A DNA stretch of 64,000 bases from Strigamia acuminata (GCA_949358305.1 OX442314.1:44958581-45022580), one strand, 5' to 3'. Positions 44,201-55,041 are shown, numbered from the stretch's first letter. A program made the numbers and translations. The notes: generated by a model not told the origin, from the sequence alone.

Positions 44201-45476
44201 TCAAAGATGTCAGGCATGTAAGCCGAGATCGAAGACCGAAATTGAAGGCGCTCAAATTGGACCATTTGGACCATTTGACTGCCTCAGTGTGGATTTGTCT
44301 GGCCCAAAACCCAGAACCAGAAAAAACAATACCCACATTTGCGTCATCGTAGATGTCGCTACACATTGGCCCGAATTATTTCCAATGTGTAATCCAACGG
44401 CAATAAAGGTTGCCAACACAATTTATCACTTATCGATAACTTTTGGATTTCCAAGACAAATTATAAGTGATAATGGACCTCAATTTCGATCACAGGTCTA
44501 TAAAGAATTTTGCAAAAAATTCGACATGTCGCGAACACCGACATCGATTTATCATCCACAAAGCAATCCTGTGGAGAGAACCAATCGAGATATTAAATAT
44601 TTAGTTTCGATTTATTTAGATATTCACGACCAATGGGATGAGTATCTACGCGAATTTGCATTCAGTTTGAGAACAACTGTAACAAGAGGCAGAGATTATT
44701 CTCCAGCTTTCTTGAATTTTTTCCGAGAATTAAGAATTCCTTGGGATCCAAGAATTCCGGAAGGAATTTTGGTCATTGATCCAAAAAATCCGCATTTATA
44801 TGTTCAGAAATTAGAAGCAATAATTGCAGAGACGTATCAGCATATGATGTCTCACGTCTTAGATTTAAGACGCCGTGTCGAAACTGAAAAATCAGATAAG
44901 AAATTCGACAACTTCAGACAGAATGATTTAGTCTGGCGAGAGTCTCATATCCTCTCAAATGCCGCTAAAGGAATAGCAGCAGGCATTTCACCGAAAAGGA
45001 ATGGGCCTTATGTAATTGTCAAAAGGTTACAAGGAGGCGCCTTTCAACTTCGACGGCTGAGTGATAATAAAATTTATCCAGCTGTTCACGGCACTGAATT
45101 AATGCCGTACTTTCCCGTTTTCAACCAAGAAATTTGGCTGGAAGGGGAGGAAGTGGGTCAAAAAACAAAAAATATTGTTAACACCTTGGATGATGCCGAA
45201 TTATTCAAAATTCCTGTCGAAAACACGGAATCGAGTGAAAAATCAAAACTCAAAAATAACGAAGTCGATGAAATAAACAAGCGACTTGAAAATGTTTCTC
45301 TTGATGAAAATCTAGAAAAGGAAATGTTTTTAGAAAAAGAGAAAATTTCAAACAATGAAGAAAATAACTCATCTGACATTGGAGACGATGCTGATGACAA
45401 TCTAAACAAGTTGGATTGTAATTCGCGAAAGTCAAAGTACAACTTGAGTTCTCGCGTTCCGCGAGTCAAGACATAG
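41208..45476 (+). CDS. Inner element Pol (PR-RT-RNase H-IN)
   Basis: The frame is open after a TGA at 41205-41207, with no ATG start needed; it is entered by the -1 shift. Counting from 41250: aspartic protease LDSGANKSF (~145), RT with CIDFRPIN (~391) and YLDD active site (491-494), RNase H with HTDASRQGLGAAL (~638) and TDHQALKWL, and integrase. The integrase has an HHCC zinc domain (HGHPLSGHPG to CQRCQAC, ~947-990), DDE residues in SVDLSGP, SDNGPQF and NPVERTN, and a GPY/F-type C-terminal module (NGPYVIVKRL). No chromodomain is seen. An acidic 110-residue tail follows. All catalytic residues appear intact, so it is probably active. Confidence 0.93.
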   Translation, partial: HVSKKLVDADPSGLVDAASPPKSESENENLKIMEDVGEVIDELIRQTELKEKESLELKKEIVGETPTEEDTSNIQDKVEVKDDRPSSVPETPGIEECIKLFAATTLDTNELLDELPLELPITVHHKLRKFECKVAGIPNSHDLPTLKLETLKGVITGMLDSGANKSFLATSVINQLGLEKYLRPIGPGVRVTTASEEVTPDGTIHLSFRWTHGTLRHPFIVIPNKYPMVLLGCDFMNKLKIQPNPQTMSWNFTQPVDADLPYIPQALLERYLEKVEEPDSSFMTFAKAYAASVTQGKIDEENFIQKLVEEANLNLEQSKLLEKMLSKHKRIISKDPGKTHLVKHKIELDTEKPIRVPFKSINPQKREIIRQLCQDMIDKGVVVKAEGDYGMRPVLVMRPGNDPRLCIDFRPINTHTKYNPPQMPTIEEILREIGEFEWVSTIDLTKGYWQIELRPEDREKTAFWSPMGRLMFLVMPFGLVNAPTTFQELMEKVLGDVYRKFAWAYLDDIIVVSKSFEEHIKHLDIVFKKLAEANLHAHPGKTHLCRKELIFLGYKVGVEGLAVDPKKVAAITQFPAPTNLKELQRFLGMVNFFHRLIKNLATVAEPLRPLLKKDAEFDWELHHQAAFDAIKDLLTNAETMKMPDLYMPFIVHTDASRQGLGAALTQKKNVDGQEVEMPCVYASRSLQPAEKNYTVTELECLAVVWGLRKFRPYLEYTTFTVQTDHQALKWLMSLSDPSGRLARWQMELMAYSFKIQYVKGPLNVIADALSRAPVSAPDEPEDDGDNDDLLSYCPSPCRSWQMGKLNELPKSIIVNEDDQALINFCINMHDPSRTPDVELRAMMAKKFELPTTNVLIKAFAAKIAKQLECDPPTRDDIIAAQKADKFCQYIRNYLLNKQYPSYIVTRLQRRNFERHASTYLIEEDMLLHYHPTSTDELGEDGRALKVVVPRKLIYKIIWLMHGHPLSGHPGIARTMYRTRRVYTWKGMKRDITRFIQHCQRCQACKPRSKTEIEGAQIGPFGPFDCLSVDLSGPKPRTRKNNTHICVIVDVATHWPELFPMCNPTAIKVANTIYHLSITFGFPRQIISDNGPQFRSQVYKEFCKKFDMSRTPTSIYHPQSNPVERTNRDIKYLVSIYLDIHDQWDEYLREFAFSLRTTVTRGRDYSPAFLNFFRELRIPWDPRIPEGILVIDPKNPHLYVQKLEAIIAETYQHMMSHVLDLRRRVETEKSDKKFDNFRQNDLVWRESHILSNAAKGIAAGISPKRNGPYVIVKRLQGGAFQLRRLSDNKIYPAVHGTELMPYFPVFNQEIWLEGEEVGQKTKNIVNTLDDAELFKIPVENTESSEKSKLKNNEVDEINKRLENVSLDENLEKEMFLEKEKISNNEENNSSDIGDDADDNLNKLDCNSRKSKYNLSSRVPRVKT
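41217..41263 (+). promoter_or_regulatory. -1 ribosomal frameshift signal between gag and pol
   Basis: The heptamer A AAA AAC (41217-41223) is in the gag codon register required for simultaneous -1 slippage. Five bases later a perfect 7 bp stem GACGCAG/CTGCGTC forms (41229-41235 with 41257-41263), with a further CCA/TGG pairing possible inside the loop. The -1 frame is open from 41208 and runs into pol without a stop. The gag stop lies between heptamer and stem. This is the textbook retroviral arrangement. Confidence 0.85.
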
Positions 45477-45714
45477 CGTTGACTTTCACCTTTTGGGTTT
45501 ACCCAAAAGATCCGAGAGAGCAATCTCGTGACGTCATTCGTAGTCCACACTCGAATGACAACGTTCACAATACGTTATAAATTGTGACGTCATTCGGTGT
45601 CACCGAAACAAGTTCGTTGTTCCAATCAACGAACTTAGCCACTTTCTCAGTAGTTTCCAAAGTGGATGCGTCGAGTGCGTTATAACACGACAGTTTTTTG
45701 CGAATCTACAAACT

Positions 45715-45780
45715 GTAAGTTATTTTTCTGAAAGAAAAATTCGATAAATATATTTAATATAATTTATTAATTCTTTCTAG
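45715..45780 (+). other. Putative intron 1 upstream of third ORF
   Basis: CTGTAAGT donor (GT at 45715-45716) and AATTCTTTCTAG acceptor (AG at 45779-45780) bound a 66 bp AT-rich segment, matching the intron size of host genes here. The acceptor lies 38 bp before the third-ORF ATG and could also receive a donor in the 5' leader, as retroviral env acceptors do. Confidence 0.5.
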
Positions 45781-45818
45781 CCGAAAGAATTTCTTTTTCG
45801 ACGCGAAAAAGAAAACGA

Positions 45819-48453
45819 ATGGCAGACGACGAGGTAAACCTCCATGCGGACGATGAAATGCCGATGGAAGGAGCCGGTAACGATGTCCAATTATCGTTAC
45901 AAGAGAGGGTAAATTATTAAAATAATTTTCACTTGGTGTTTCAGTCAGAAAAATTGAGAAAATTCACTTTTCCTGACTTCAAACACAAGCCGCTAAAAAA
46001 TAAAAATGGCGGCTATAAAAGTCACGTGCTTCAAGCATGTGCGAAGGGAGTTGCCATGACAACCAACATCCCTTAGTGACTCACAGCCACAAGCGCTAAG
46101 CTTAAAAAATATTTCAAATAAGAAATTATTTGTTTATTTTAAATAAACTAATTTATTTATTTTTCTTTGAATATAGATCGAGAGAGATCGAGAAACGCCA
46201 TTCGCGCTTCCCGATCATGTGCCGACTCAGCACCCGCTGATTTTTCGAGCGGCGTTGCCCGAAAAAATCAGAAGACTGAAGACGGCAAACAACACGTGGT
46301 GGAAGTTGCGCCACGACTTCAGCAGATCAGCGCTGCAAGGATTTGGAGCAAGAGGCCGGTTCATCGAGCGCCTTCACGTCCACGGAGTTGACGAAATCGA
46401 GTGGACGCTCGACGAGAGCCCCCCAGGACCACTTGCAGCAGAGTTGTTGCACAACCAGTGGCCAGTGACGCCCCGAGAGCGTCACGAGCGCAGAAGAGCG
46501 CTAAAGAGTACCGGAATTAATTACGGTGCTCTCACCCAATTGAGGAAGAACCTCAAAACGACTCAACGCGAAGTCGTGCAACGGTACCGCAAGTCCGTTC
46601 GTGACGGGAACCCGCAATTTCCCGTCACACAAACCGAGCTCCACCAGTTGGCGCTCGCCGGGTGTTTCAACGATTTTCCGGGATTCTTCCCGTCGAAAGC
46701 ACTCCGAGCTGCCGCAGTGCAGCTTCGCGTCGACGAAAATCGACAACTGGCTCACGAGGCAGATGAGCAAGCGCGTTGCGCTCTCCCTTTTTATCAAGAA
46801 GATGAAATTCCGGCCCCAGCGGCCATCAATCCTCCGCCGCAAGACGAGGATTTGAGGGTGGGGCAACTCCCTCCGCCGGTTCCAGTCCGACCAATGTTCC
46901 GCGAATCAAGCCGCGATCGAGAGGAACGACAGAGGCGATCGCGCCCATATTCGACTGACGCACAGCCATCACGCCCGCAGTCGCGACGAGGACGGACACC
47001 AGAGTCGTTTGGCTCGTCGTCTTCGCTGAGTTTCGAATCGGACTCCACAATCCAGTCCGCCCGAAGTAGCCGAACCGCCTCCACGTTCAAAGTGGACAAC
47101 CCGGCTACTCCATACGCCATGAGACGTGTTGTCGGTGATATTTCTCCCGACTGTAGCGTGCCTGTACCTGGACACGCTAGCCGCTTGCCCGAACAAGGAT
47201 ATGTTTCCCGCTTGCCGGCTGGAGTTAGCAACCTGCAACTCCGGCCATTTTTTAGTGAGTCATTTGGCCCACAATGGACCTGCTACGAGCAGCAACCCAT
47301 TAGAGCGCAGCAGGAAGTGCTCCAGAAGCTGGACGCATACCAAAGCGCCCAGATCGCCGAGTCGCAGAAGGACTGGCAGAGACTAGCTGAAAGGCTAGAA
47401 GTCTCCGACATCAATACCATTGATGATCCCCGCCTGATGGATTTTCAGCGTCAGCTAATTCCGGGGATGACTAGGGTGTTGTACCCTGGTGTTCTTCCTT
47501 CGCCAGGACAGGCGTTAGCGGCCATTACGTACCTTTGGACCGCGCCGATGGGCCTGTCGGAGAAGAAAGTCGAGCTGTGGTACCACCTCAGGCTCGACCC
47601 GCCTACGATCTTAGCCGAGCTAATAAAGCAAGTCGTAGCAAACGGTGAGACCGAAGAAGAGGCCGCCGTTCGGTTGCGAACCGAGTGGTCCTTTGCGAAG
47701 GCCACGGCGCGAATAGCCGGAAGACCACCGCTTCCAGTTACAAGCGCCACAGCAGCTGCGTCACTGGCTGTTTTCCAGTCGGCCCAAGAAGGCGCTGGAT
47801 GCTCGTTTTGGCAAGAGAACCCGAGAAGTTCTCCAACTCCTGCCGGAGTTCAACGGGAAGTCGAAACCCGTCAGCTCCCCGGTGTGGGTCGAGCGCAGGG
47901 ACGAGGCGTCACACCCTCGTCAACCTCCGCACCCGCGTTGGTTTTCTTGGGCTCGCCGAGCCATTTTGACGATGCCACGACGGAAGACTCACGTCCGCCG
48001 CCGCCGCCGCCAGCCAAGCCGGAGACGAAGGTCAAGCCGCTGAAAAAAGAGTCGGCTTTCAAGACCCTGATGCGCCTGTATCCGCACTTCTATTTGACGC
48101 CGGATACGCGAACACTGCTTAGCAACAATCACAAGTTGTCGAGGCAGGTGTTTATGTGGCTCGAGGACCACATCCGGGTGTTGAGCCCACCATCAGTGCT
48201 CCACGATCGACTCCTGAGAGCACGATTGGCGCCAGAGGATCCCATAGAGTTTGCGGCGCTAGGATTTTTCAACCGAGCGAACTCGGCGAGAATCATCCAG
48301 GTTTGGCTTCATGTCAACCCTGGAATGGTCTCCGGACCAAACGCAGGTCGCGACCTGTGTACGGTTAACGAGCGGTCCAACCCGAGGGACGACACCACGG
48401 ATATGATGCGCCCGTTGACGCCTGAGCGAACTCAGAACATGGACGAATCATAA
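45819..48453 (+). CDS. Third ORF of inner element, spliced (exons 45819-45908, 46177-48453)
   Basis: ATG 45819 gives 30 codons ending at a GTAAAT donor (45909). The 268 bp intron ends at a pyrimidine-rich acceptor (AG at 46175-46176), and exon 2 resumes in phase 0 for 757 codons to TAA at 48451-48453, about 787 residues in all. Exon 2 cannot be read through unspliced because TAA follows the donor and TAG precedes the acceptor. The protein is basic and Arg/Pro/Ser-rich in the middle (RS-like stretch), with helical N-terminal parts (LTQLRKNLKTTQREVVQRYR). It has no signal peptide or membrane helix, so it is not Env-like. The last ~110 residues share VFMWLEDHIR, LHDRLLRAR, VWLHVNP and NPRD with the ORF at 3-806. 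Function unknown. Confidence 0.7.
45909..46176 (+). other. Putative intron 2 within third ORF
   Basis: 268 bp with GAGAGG|GTAAAT donor and TTTTTCTTTGAATATAG acceptor, phase 0. Stops lie just inside both ends in the coding frame, so removal is needed to make one protein. Confidence 0.6.
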
Positions 48454-48490
48454 ATTGGTTCGTTCATTTTCTCTCCATGTAAGATTCGTC

Positions 48491-48505
48491 TTAAATGGGG
48501 GGATG
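48491..48505 (+). promoter_or_regulatory. Polypurine tract of inner element
   Basis: TTAAATGGGGGGATG directly abuts the 3' LTR; it is the plus-strand primer. Confidence 0.7.
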
Positions 48506-49479
48506 TGTGGTGATCTCAAAATATTTCACCAACTTAGAAGATAAAATTAATTGTCTTCTAATTAATTTGACTGTGGCACACGCCAAGTCAGATCATGTGA
48601 CCGAGGGGAGAAATCCTCTCTAGGCACATATCACCCCAGGTTGTCCGGGGTGAAAACGGTTATTAGCCGTTATGGTGCAATATGGTGTAATAACCACTAG
48701 TTGCACCCATTTGAGCTAAGTGCGCAGGTTTTCTGCGCAATATTGAAGCGTGCTGGGCTCGCGTCTTGGCTCAAATCGGGACTCTGAAAAATACAACAAC
48801 AACCTCAACATCACTGCGATATTTGCTCCGACAATACGTATTGATAGAGGACCGTTGTAACTCAGTTTCGCCTGCTATCTTTGTGTATCAAACGCACAAA
48901 GCCAGCAATTCAGCTTGAATTAGCCGTCGCTAATTCCAGCTATCGAGAAGTAGAAGTTTCCTGATCCAAGTGAACCATCGCCATCGTTGCCGCGCGAACG
49001 GCAACCATCGCCATCGTACCTGGACCAGACGCCTACAGCCGTCAACCACCGCCGCCGAGCCGTCGCACGAGCCGTAGAAGGAGCCCACGAGAACCATCGT
49101 CTTCGACCATCGTTCGTGAGTTCAGAGAACGAAGACAATTCGCCTTCGCCTAACAACTGTGTGTTGTTTAAGCGCCATTTTAACGCTTTGTAGCTTGCAA
49201 CAGTCGTTGCAAGCCCTTCCATTGTCTTCCGCTCAAATTGTTACGCGACTTGTCGCTCTTCCTATTTCAACTAGTCAATATATTTTATATCTCATTGTAT
49301 TTAACTTAATAAAGAATTTGTGTGATTTTTATCATAAAAATTGTGTCTTTATTTTCCTACTTAATAAACTTAACCCTAGACAAGTTTAAGGCCGCTGATT
49401 GTAAGTCTATTTTAGCATTCACCTGCGGTTTCTGCTTAATTTATTAGAAATTAAGTAGATAAAAACCCGGATCGCAGCA
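48506..49479 (+). repeat. Inner element 3' LTR
   Basis: 974 bp, identical by eye to 37119-38092; followed by TGGT (49480-49483), the right target duplication. Confidence 0.93.
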
Positions 49480-49483
49480 TGGT

Positions 49484-51991
49484 GTCAATCTCGATATGGA
49501 GATGGACACGGGGGCAGGTGCTTCAATTATTGCTCTTGATTTATATCTAAAACATTTTTCCCATTTTCCATTGCAGACCATCCCGTGCAACATGTACACG
49601 TACACAGGCGACCAAATACAGATGGAGGGAGTTATTGAAGTTCCAGTCAGGTTTAAAAATCGTAATTTCCAATTGCCACTCTGTGTCGCACGGGATGGTC
49701 CAGTTCCGTTGTTAGGCAGGGGTTGGCTGTGTATGTTCGGCCTTCTTTCAAAAACTGCCGAAGCGGTCGGCGCGAAAATTTATAAGGCCGATTCCGTTGT
49801 TCCTGAGCCCGAGGTCCTTGATTCCACTTCAGCCAAAGCTTTGGAAATGTTGTTGCTGAAGCACGAGCACACTTTCCGCGATGAAATAGGTTGCTTTAAC
49901 AAGTCCACAGTCCACATTGACGTTGATCCAACGGTGCAGCCGATTTTTCTAAAAGCTTATCCAGTCCCCATAGCAGTTAAGCCATTGGTCGAGGCTGAGT
50001 TGGCGCGTTTGCAAGCGCTCGGTATTATAACTCCTGTCGCATCATCACGTTGGGCAACGCCCGTGATGCATGTTAAAAAGTCCGATGGCACCATCAAATT
50101 GGCTGGTTGCTATAATCGGACAATTAACAAAGCTATTTTTCCCAACTCATATCCTTTGCCTTTATTTGCAGATGTGACCGCCAAATTGTCGGGGGGGGAA
50201 ACTTATTCAGTATTAGATATGAATTCAGCCTTTAATCAACTGGAATTAGATGAGGAGAGTAAAATGTCATGTACGATTAACACGCATTTGGGCCTTTTCA
50301 GAGTAAATAGGTTGTTCTATGGAATTTCATCCGCTCCCGCTCTATTCCAACAAACGATGGACCAGTTGACCGCCAAGGTGAACAGCGCTCAGCCGTTTAT
50401 CGATGATTCTGCCGTGACAGGTGTGACTAACTCAGTTCACCTGCAAAACTTGGATGTGCTCCTGTCGACATTCGGCGGAGCCGGGCTTACTTTGAATCGC
50501 CGGAAGTGTCGCTTTATGCAACGGTCGATTCAGTTCCTAGGTTTGAATATTTCTAAACATGGCATTTCCCCAATAGATTCCAAACTCGCTCCTTTACGAG
50601 ATGCAACGCGCCCCAGTGATGTAACCTCTTTGAAATCGTTCCTTGGTCTCATCAATTACTACGGTCGCTTTGTTGCAAATTTGTCTACTCTGCTCGAACC
50701 GTTATATCGTTTAACACGTGACGATGTCGAGTGGAAGTGGACAGAGGAGCACGAGTCCACCTGGAAAAAGGTTAAGGTTGCTGTATCCACAAAGTCAGCG
50801 TTGGTTCACTTTGATCAGTCTAAAAAATTGTTTTTGACAGTCGATGCTTCCCCGGTAGGCGTGGGAGCGTTCTTGTCGCACCTCGATCCAGACGGTACTC
50901 ACAGGCCAATTGCCTTTGCGAGTTCTCTTTTGTCGGCCGCGCAGAAGAACTACGCACAGATAGAGCGTGAGGGATTCGCCATTATTTATGGCATAAGAAA
51001 ATTCCACCACTACCTGTTTGGGCGTCGTTTCTTTCTGCGTACGGACCACAAACCCCTTGTCTCAATATTTGGAGAGAAAAAGGGATGTAACCAGATCGTG
51101 GCTGCACGACTGCATCGTTGGGCGGTATTTCTTTCCGCATATGATTTCATTATTGAACACGTGCCTGCTGTGGACAACGCCATTGCCGATGGCTTGTCTC
51201 GTAATCCACAACCGAGTGTGGACAGCAAAGAAGATTTGGAAGTCGGCATTAACAAAATTTATTCTGCCTTCATTTCAGATTTCCCCATGACTGCTACTTC
51301 TCTGAAAGCTGCATATGCAGCTGACGAAGTATTGCAAGCTGTTTTGCGACATGTTCGCACCGGATGGGAATCACGCACGCCGGACACTGCAGAATTTTAC
51401 AAACATCGGGACTCGTTCTCAACCTTTGACGAATATTTATTTCTCTCCGACAGGTTGGTGATTCCGACAGCTGTTCGCCGTTCGGTGTTGGTCGAGCTCC
51501 ACTCAGGTCATTACGGCATTGTCCGTACCAAATCGTTGGCGCGAGCCACGGTTTGGTGGCCTGGAATCGACGCAGACATCGAGCGCACAGTTAAGAATTG
51601 CGATGTATGCCAGCGAAGCTTACCCGATCCACCCAAATCGAGCACCGTCAGTTGGCCAGTTTCCGACCAGGTGTGGGGCCGAGTACATTTGGACTTCGCC
51701 GGCCCGTTTCACAACTCGATGTTCCTGCTGGCAGTTGACGCCAAAACCAAGTGGTGCGAAGTGCGCAAGATGTCAACGACGACAGCCGCCGCCACTATCG
51801 AGGTTATCAAGTCTTGGTTCGAAAATCACGGTTTGCCATTGCATTTTCATACCGACAACGGACCACAGTTCACCTCGCAGGAATTTCGCCAGTTCTTGGC
51901 GATAAACGGAATTCGTCACACTCTCTCACCGCCATACCATCCAGCTACAAATGGCGCGGTTGAGGGTTTTGTGAAGACTTTTAAAAATTAA
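49484..51991 (+). pseudogene. Outer element Pol, main part
   Basis: The frame resumes at 49484 after the nested element. Protease active site DTGAGAS lies at 49505-49525. RT has VLDMNSAFNQ, FYGISSAPALFQ and an FIDD active site (a variant of YxDD). RNase H has TVDASPVGVGAF and RTDHKPL. Integrase has the HHCC region from HSGHYG to CDVC, then HLDFAGP, HTDNGPQF and NGAVEGF as the DDE residues. The usual GDY of RT is GCY here. TAA at 51989-51991 interrupts the frame just after the last integrase catalytic residue. It resembles Mag/K02A2.6-type elements. Confidence 0.88.
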
Positions 51992-52642
51992 GTTGATAAA
52001 TTACTAACCTTAAATTTCTCCTTGCCGGATGCCGTATCACGCTTTATCTCATCGTATCGCTCAACACCTCACGCCACGACGAAAGTAACACCAGCTGCCG
52101 CCTTTCTCCAACGTGAAATCCGAACTCGACTACACTTGCTGAACCCACGACTATTGCCTGATGTCGACCAGATTGACATTCCGCGCCGTTTCGAAGTTGG
52201 GGATCTCGTGTTTGCTCGAGATTATCGCGGTGCGCCCAAGTGGATACCAGGAATAATAAAGAAAAAGACTTCCTCATCCACGTACGACGTAGAAGTTGCC
52301 CTTGATGTGACGTGGAATCGCCACATTGACCAGTTGCGACGTCGCGCGGATCCGAGTTTGTTGCCACAAAATGGGGGGAAAGATTGTGGAAGTTCCCTGC
52401 TCCCTTTTGCTCTCACTTCGCCGCCGACTGCTCCGCCTGTGCCTGTGCTTGATCCACCACTCGTCATTCCACCAGCTGTCGTACCACAGAATGTTGTGCC
52501 AACACATGCACCACCGCTGCCCGTTCGTGCGCCATCGCCACCTGCAATTGCTGGCTCGAGTGCTCCAGTTCCTCCAGCGCTTAGTCCTCGACCAGTCCGA
52601 AACAGGAAACAAACGGACTTTTATGGTTTTCCACCAAATTAA
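51992..52642 (+). pseudogene. Outer element Pol, integrase C-terminus
   Basis: This continues in the same frame as 49484-51991 beyond the single TAA, with FISSYRSTPHATTKVTPAA, the FEVGDLVFAR module of gypsy integrases and a proline-rich tail, ending at TAA 52640-52642. One base change would explain the interruption, so the nonsense mutation is probably a late event. Confidence 0.85.
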
Positions 52643-52800
52643 TACTTGTGTATGTTTTAAATTAATTGATTTCATTTTGTGTTAGTTTAAATTTCCAACT
52701 TTGTTCTTTATTAGCTTTTATATACATATGTTTAATGTTTAATTTGTTTTATTCCCTTCTTGATTGTATAATTGGTGTTTCTCCCAATTAAAGGGGATGT

Positions 52801-52968
52801 TGGAGTGTCCTACTCCATCGGTCAATCTTGACCAATCGTTATGTTTTGGCGCTTTTAAGAGCAGCGCCACCTATATTGTAATTCCAGAATAAACCAGTCA
52901 CTTTAGTTTAACTTAGCTGACATGTTGTCTTTCTTGACCTTCGTTCATCAGATCACACGAACACAATA
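52801..52968 (+). repeat. Outer element 3' LTR
   Basis: 168 bp match to 35831-35998, preceded by the purine tract AAAGGGGATGT (52790-52800) and followed by target duplication TATTG (52969-52973). Confidence 0.88.
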
Positions 52969-52973
52969 TATTG

Positions 52974-53286
52974 TTCTTTTTCTGCCTTGAGTTTACGTTT
53001 TGAATTGAAATATTGCATTTGTACAGTTGCTGCTTGTTTTGAAAGAGTAAACATCTAAAAAATAATTGTGCCCAAAAAAGAGACTACATTATTGCTCAGT
53101 TGGTTTTCATTAACCAACAAGAACCCACACAGATGAGGACCGAAACATCGAAGAATTATTTGTTTAAATATTCAAGAGCCTTGGTGAGGGCAATGATTCA
53201 GCACATGCTGAGCTGAATAAATCTAATTATCTGAGTACTTGGAACCGCAAGGACCACGGACGTAAATCACCCAATTTCTAAATTTA
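52974..53286. other. Spacer between Mag-like element and DEG/ENaC gene A
   Basis: 313 bp of AT-rich sequence that should include the 3' UTR of the minus-strand channel gene. Nothing else seen. Confidence 0.5.
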
Positions 53287-55041
53287 TTATTTAATTTTGA
53301 TTCGAGTCTTTTTTAGCTCGGTAATACAAGCAGTGTAAACAGTTTTTGTTGGGACATGATAAATTAGTTTGTAATTTTTTTGTGAAATAGGTGATAAAAA
53401 CTCAACGCGAGATGGATTTTTGTTGAAAGCATAGAGTGTTAGACTCTTTCCGAGTTGAAATATGGCAGGGATGCTCAAGCCTAGAAAGAGACCCAAATTG
53501 CCGCCGAAATCGCACACGAAAGAGATGAAACTGTAGCAGTAATACTCTTCAATTTCTTCAATCACATTGTCGTCAAAGTAGAAGGAAAGCGACGCTGTAT
53601 CGGCTGGCGAGGTTTCTTTCAATTGGCCAGTATACAAAATTTCATCGCACACTTTCGGACAATTGCAGTTTGTCGGATAATTGAAAGAAGCGACCACATC
53701 CACTAGTTGGTAGAAAGTCTCAAATGCATCCGTTCCATTTTTGCATAATGGCATCTCAGAATCAAGAGTCATTGGCAATCTGTAAAGGTAAACAAATAAT
53801 TTAGTTATTACACATGGAGTGAGTGGACTGTGACCAGCTGCCCCTCATGCTGGTCACTGCAATAATATCATAGTGTGTGTTGCAACCAGCGTCTCGTGGC
53901 CCTTCCCTAACCATTTGGCCTCTTCTTACCTGCAACGACTGATATTTTTCAGAGTTTTTTCAAAGCAGGTTTTCTCGCACGCATTTACCGCTTGAGTGGT
54001 GTCACATGGATTTTTGGTTTGATTTAAAACTTTGAACTGTAATGAAATGAAGTTGACACGGTAGTTTGTAAGGAAAAATAGTTGGGAAAACGAACCCGCT
54101 TGGCAGATAAGCCGAACCCAGCTGTACTATTTGGGATGACCACTTTCAGTCCACTCAATACTTTGTAGGTGACGATATCGTCATCATTATGCAGGGCAAA
54201 CTATTTAGAAAGATGAAAACACGGTATAGTTAGGGGAATCTATAATTCTATTTAATTAGATTCTACCGTAGCGATGTACAGTTTCTGACAAAGTAATGCC
54301 GATATTTCGTGGAACGTGAATGTTAACTGGAAATCATCTTTTTGGAAACGAACAAGATTTTCTGAGAATATAATGGCAAATGAAAGATTAATTTTTGAAA
54401 AATTATCAAATTTTTCTACTTACTAATTGAATACGTGTGACATGTCCCAAGCATAGTTCTGGTGTCATTTTTGACAGATAGCAGAGGCGGATCCATTTCC
54501 ACTTTTATACCAGCGACTTGTTGTATTATTTTGGATAACTGATAAAAGACTTAAGTTGAATTAGTGAAACTTTGGAATTATAATTTTTGTACCGACGATT
54601 CTTCTACTGAATTCAATGCGTCTTTAACGGACATCAGATCCCATACCGTAGAGATGTTAAGGGTGTCGTCGAGCAACGTGAAGTGAGATACGTTGCAAAA
54701 ATTTGCGAGTTTCCTTTCTTCTGCGTTTCGTTTTCTCATCTCAACCAAAGGAATGTAGTTGTTGATGAAAGGACACAGCGTTAGGGATGGAAACTTGACG
54801 GATGAATTTCGTTTTAAAGTCACTTTTGTATCAATCGGACGAGACATGTAAAAGCTGAATCGATCGTAAGTTTGATACGAACAAGCGAGAGAGCTGAGAG
54901 AAATGACTAGAATCCAAAGTAAATTATAAACGAAGCTACTGTCTGAGTTTAGGCCTTGTGTAGCATTGTTGAATGCATGCACGTGATCACGTCTCTTCTT
55001 GTGGAAGGCTATTTTCTTAGAGTTTCTTTTTCTCGTTAACC
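53287..55041 (-). CDS. DEG/ENaC family sodium channel (gene A)
   Basis: This is a trimeric plasma-membrane cation channel subunit of the degenerin/epithelial sodium channel (pickpocket-like) family. Minus-strand exons, 5' to 3': about 55041-54593, 54538-54424, 54361-54267, 54200-54096, 54036-53930 and 53779-53287. All junction phases agree, and the five introns are 54-150 bp. The first exon has transmembrane segment 1 (FVYNLLWILVISLSSLA) and the FPSLTLC motif. The extracellular domain has GTCHTYS and a Cys-rich region (NACEKTCFEK, CNCPKVCDE). The last exon has the pre-TM2 region and selectivity filter context GGNLGLFLGLSI (G-x-S). About 454 residues are accounted for. The true N-terminus is uncertain: the frame is open to 55129, but a 3' splice site at 55042-55043 suggests an upstream exon. 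Confidence 0.85.

Larger units (their letters stand above)
37119..49479 (+). mobile_element. Family T gypsy-type retrotransposon with third ORF (inner, apparently intact)
   Basis: 12,361 bp with two 974 bp LTRs that look identical and a 4 bp TGGT duplication. Internal order: primer site, Gag (38206), -1 frameshift signal (41217), Pol with PR-RT-RNase H-IN (to 45476), two putative introns, third ORF (to 48453), purine tract, 3' LTR. No stop codon or frameshift disrupts the long frames. Identical LTRs point to a very recent insertion, consistent with its nested position inside the decayed Mag-like element. The plan is retrovirus-like, but the third ORF does not look like Env. Confidence 0.92.
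35831..52968 (+). mobile_element. Mag-like Ty3/gypsy retrotransposon (outer, broken by nested insertion)
   Basis: 168 bp LTRs (35831-35998 and 52801-52968; one difference seen, G35993 versus A52963) are flanked by the 5 bp duplication TATTG (35826-35830, 52969-52973). Without the nested element it would be about 4.8 kb. Contents in order are primer site, Gag, double zinc knuckle, protease, RT, RNase H, integrase and a proline-rich tail. It is dead three times over: a gag frame change near 36840, the 12.4 kb insertion at 37118/37119, and an in-frame TAA at 51989-51991. Confidence 0.9.

Noticed and set aside
46501-47238. Minus-strand frames of 74-145 codons within the third ORF
   Set aside because: Antisense to an Arg-rich coding region; no independent support.
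46177-48453. Third ORF as a retroviral envelope gene
   Set aside because: Its position is right, but no signal peptide, furin site or transmembrane helix is visible and the composition is basic and Pro/Arg-rich.
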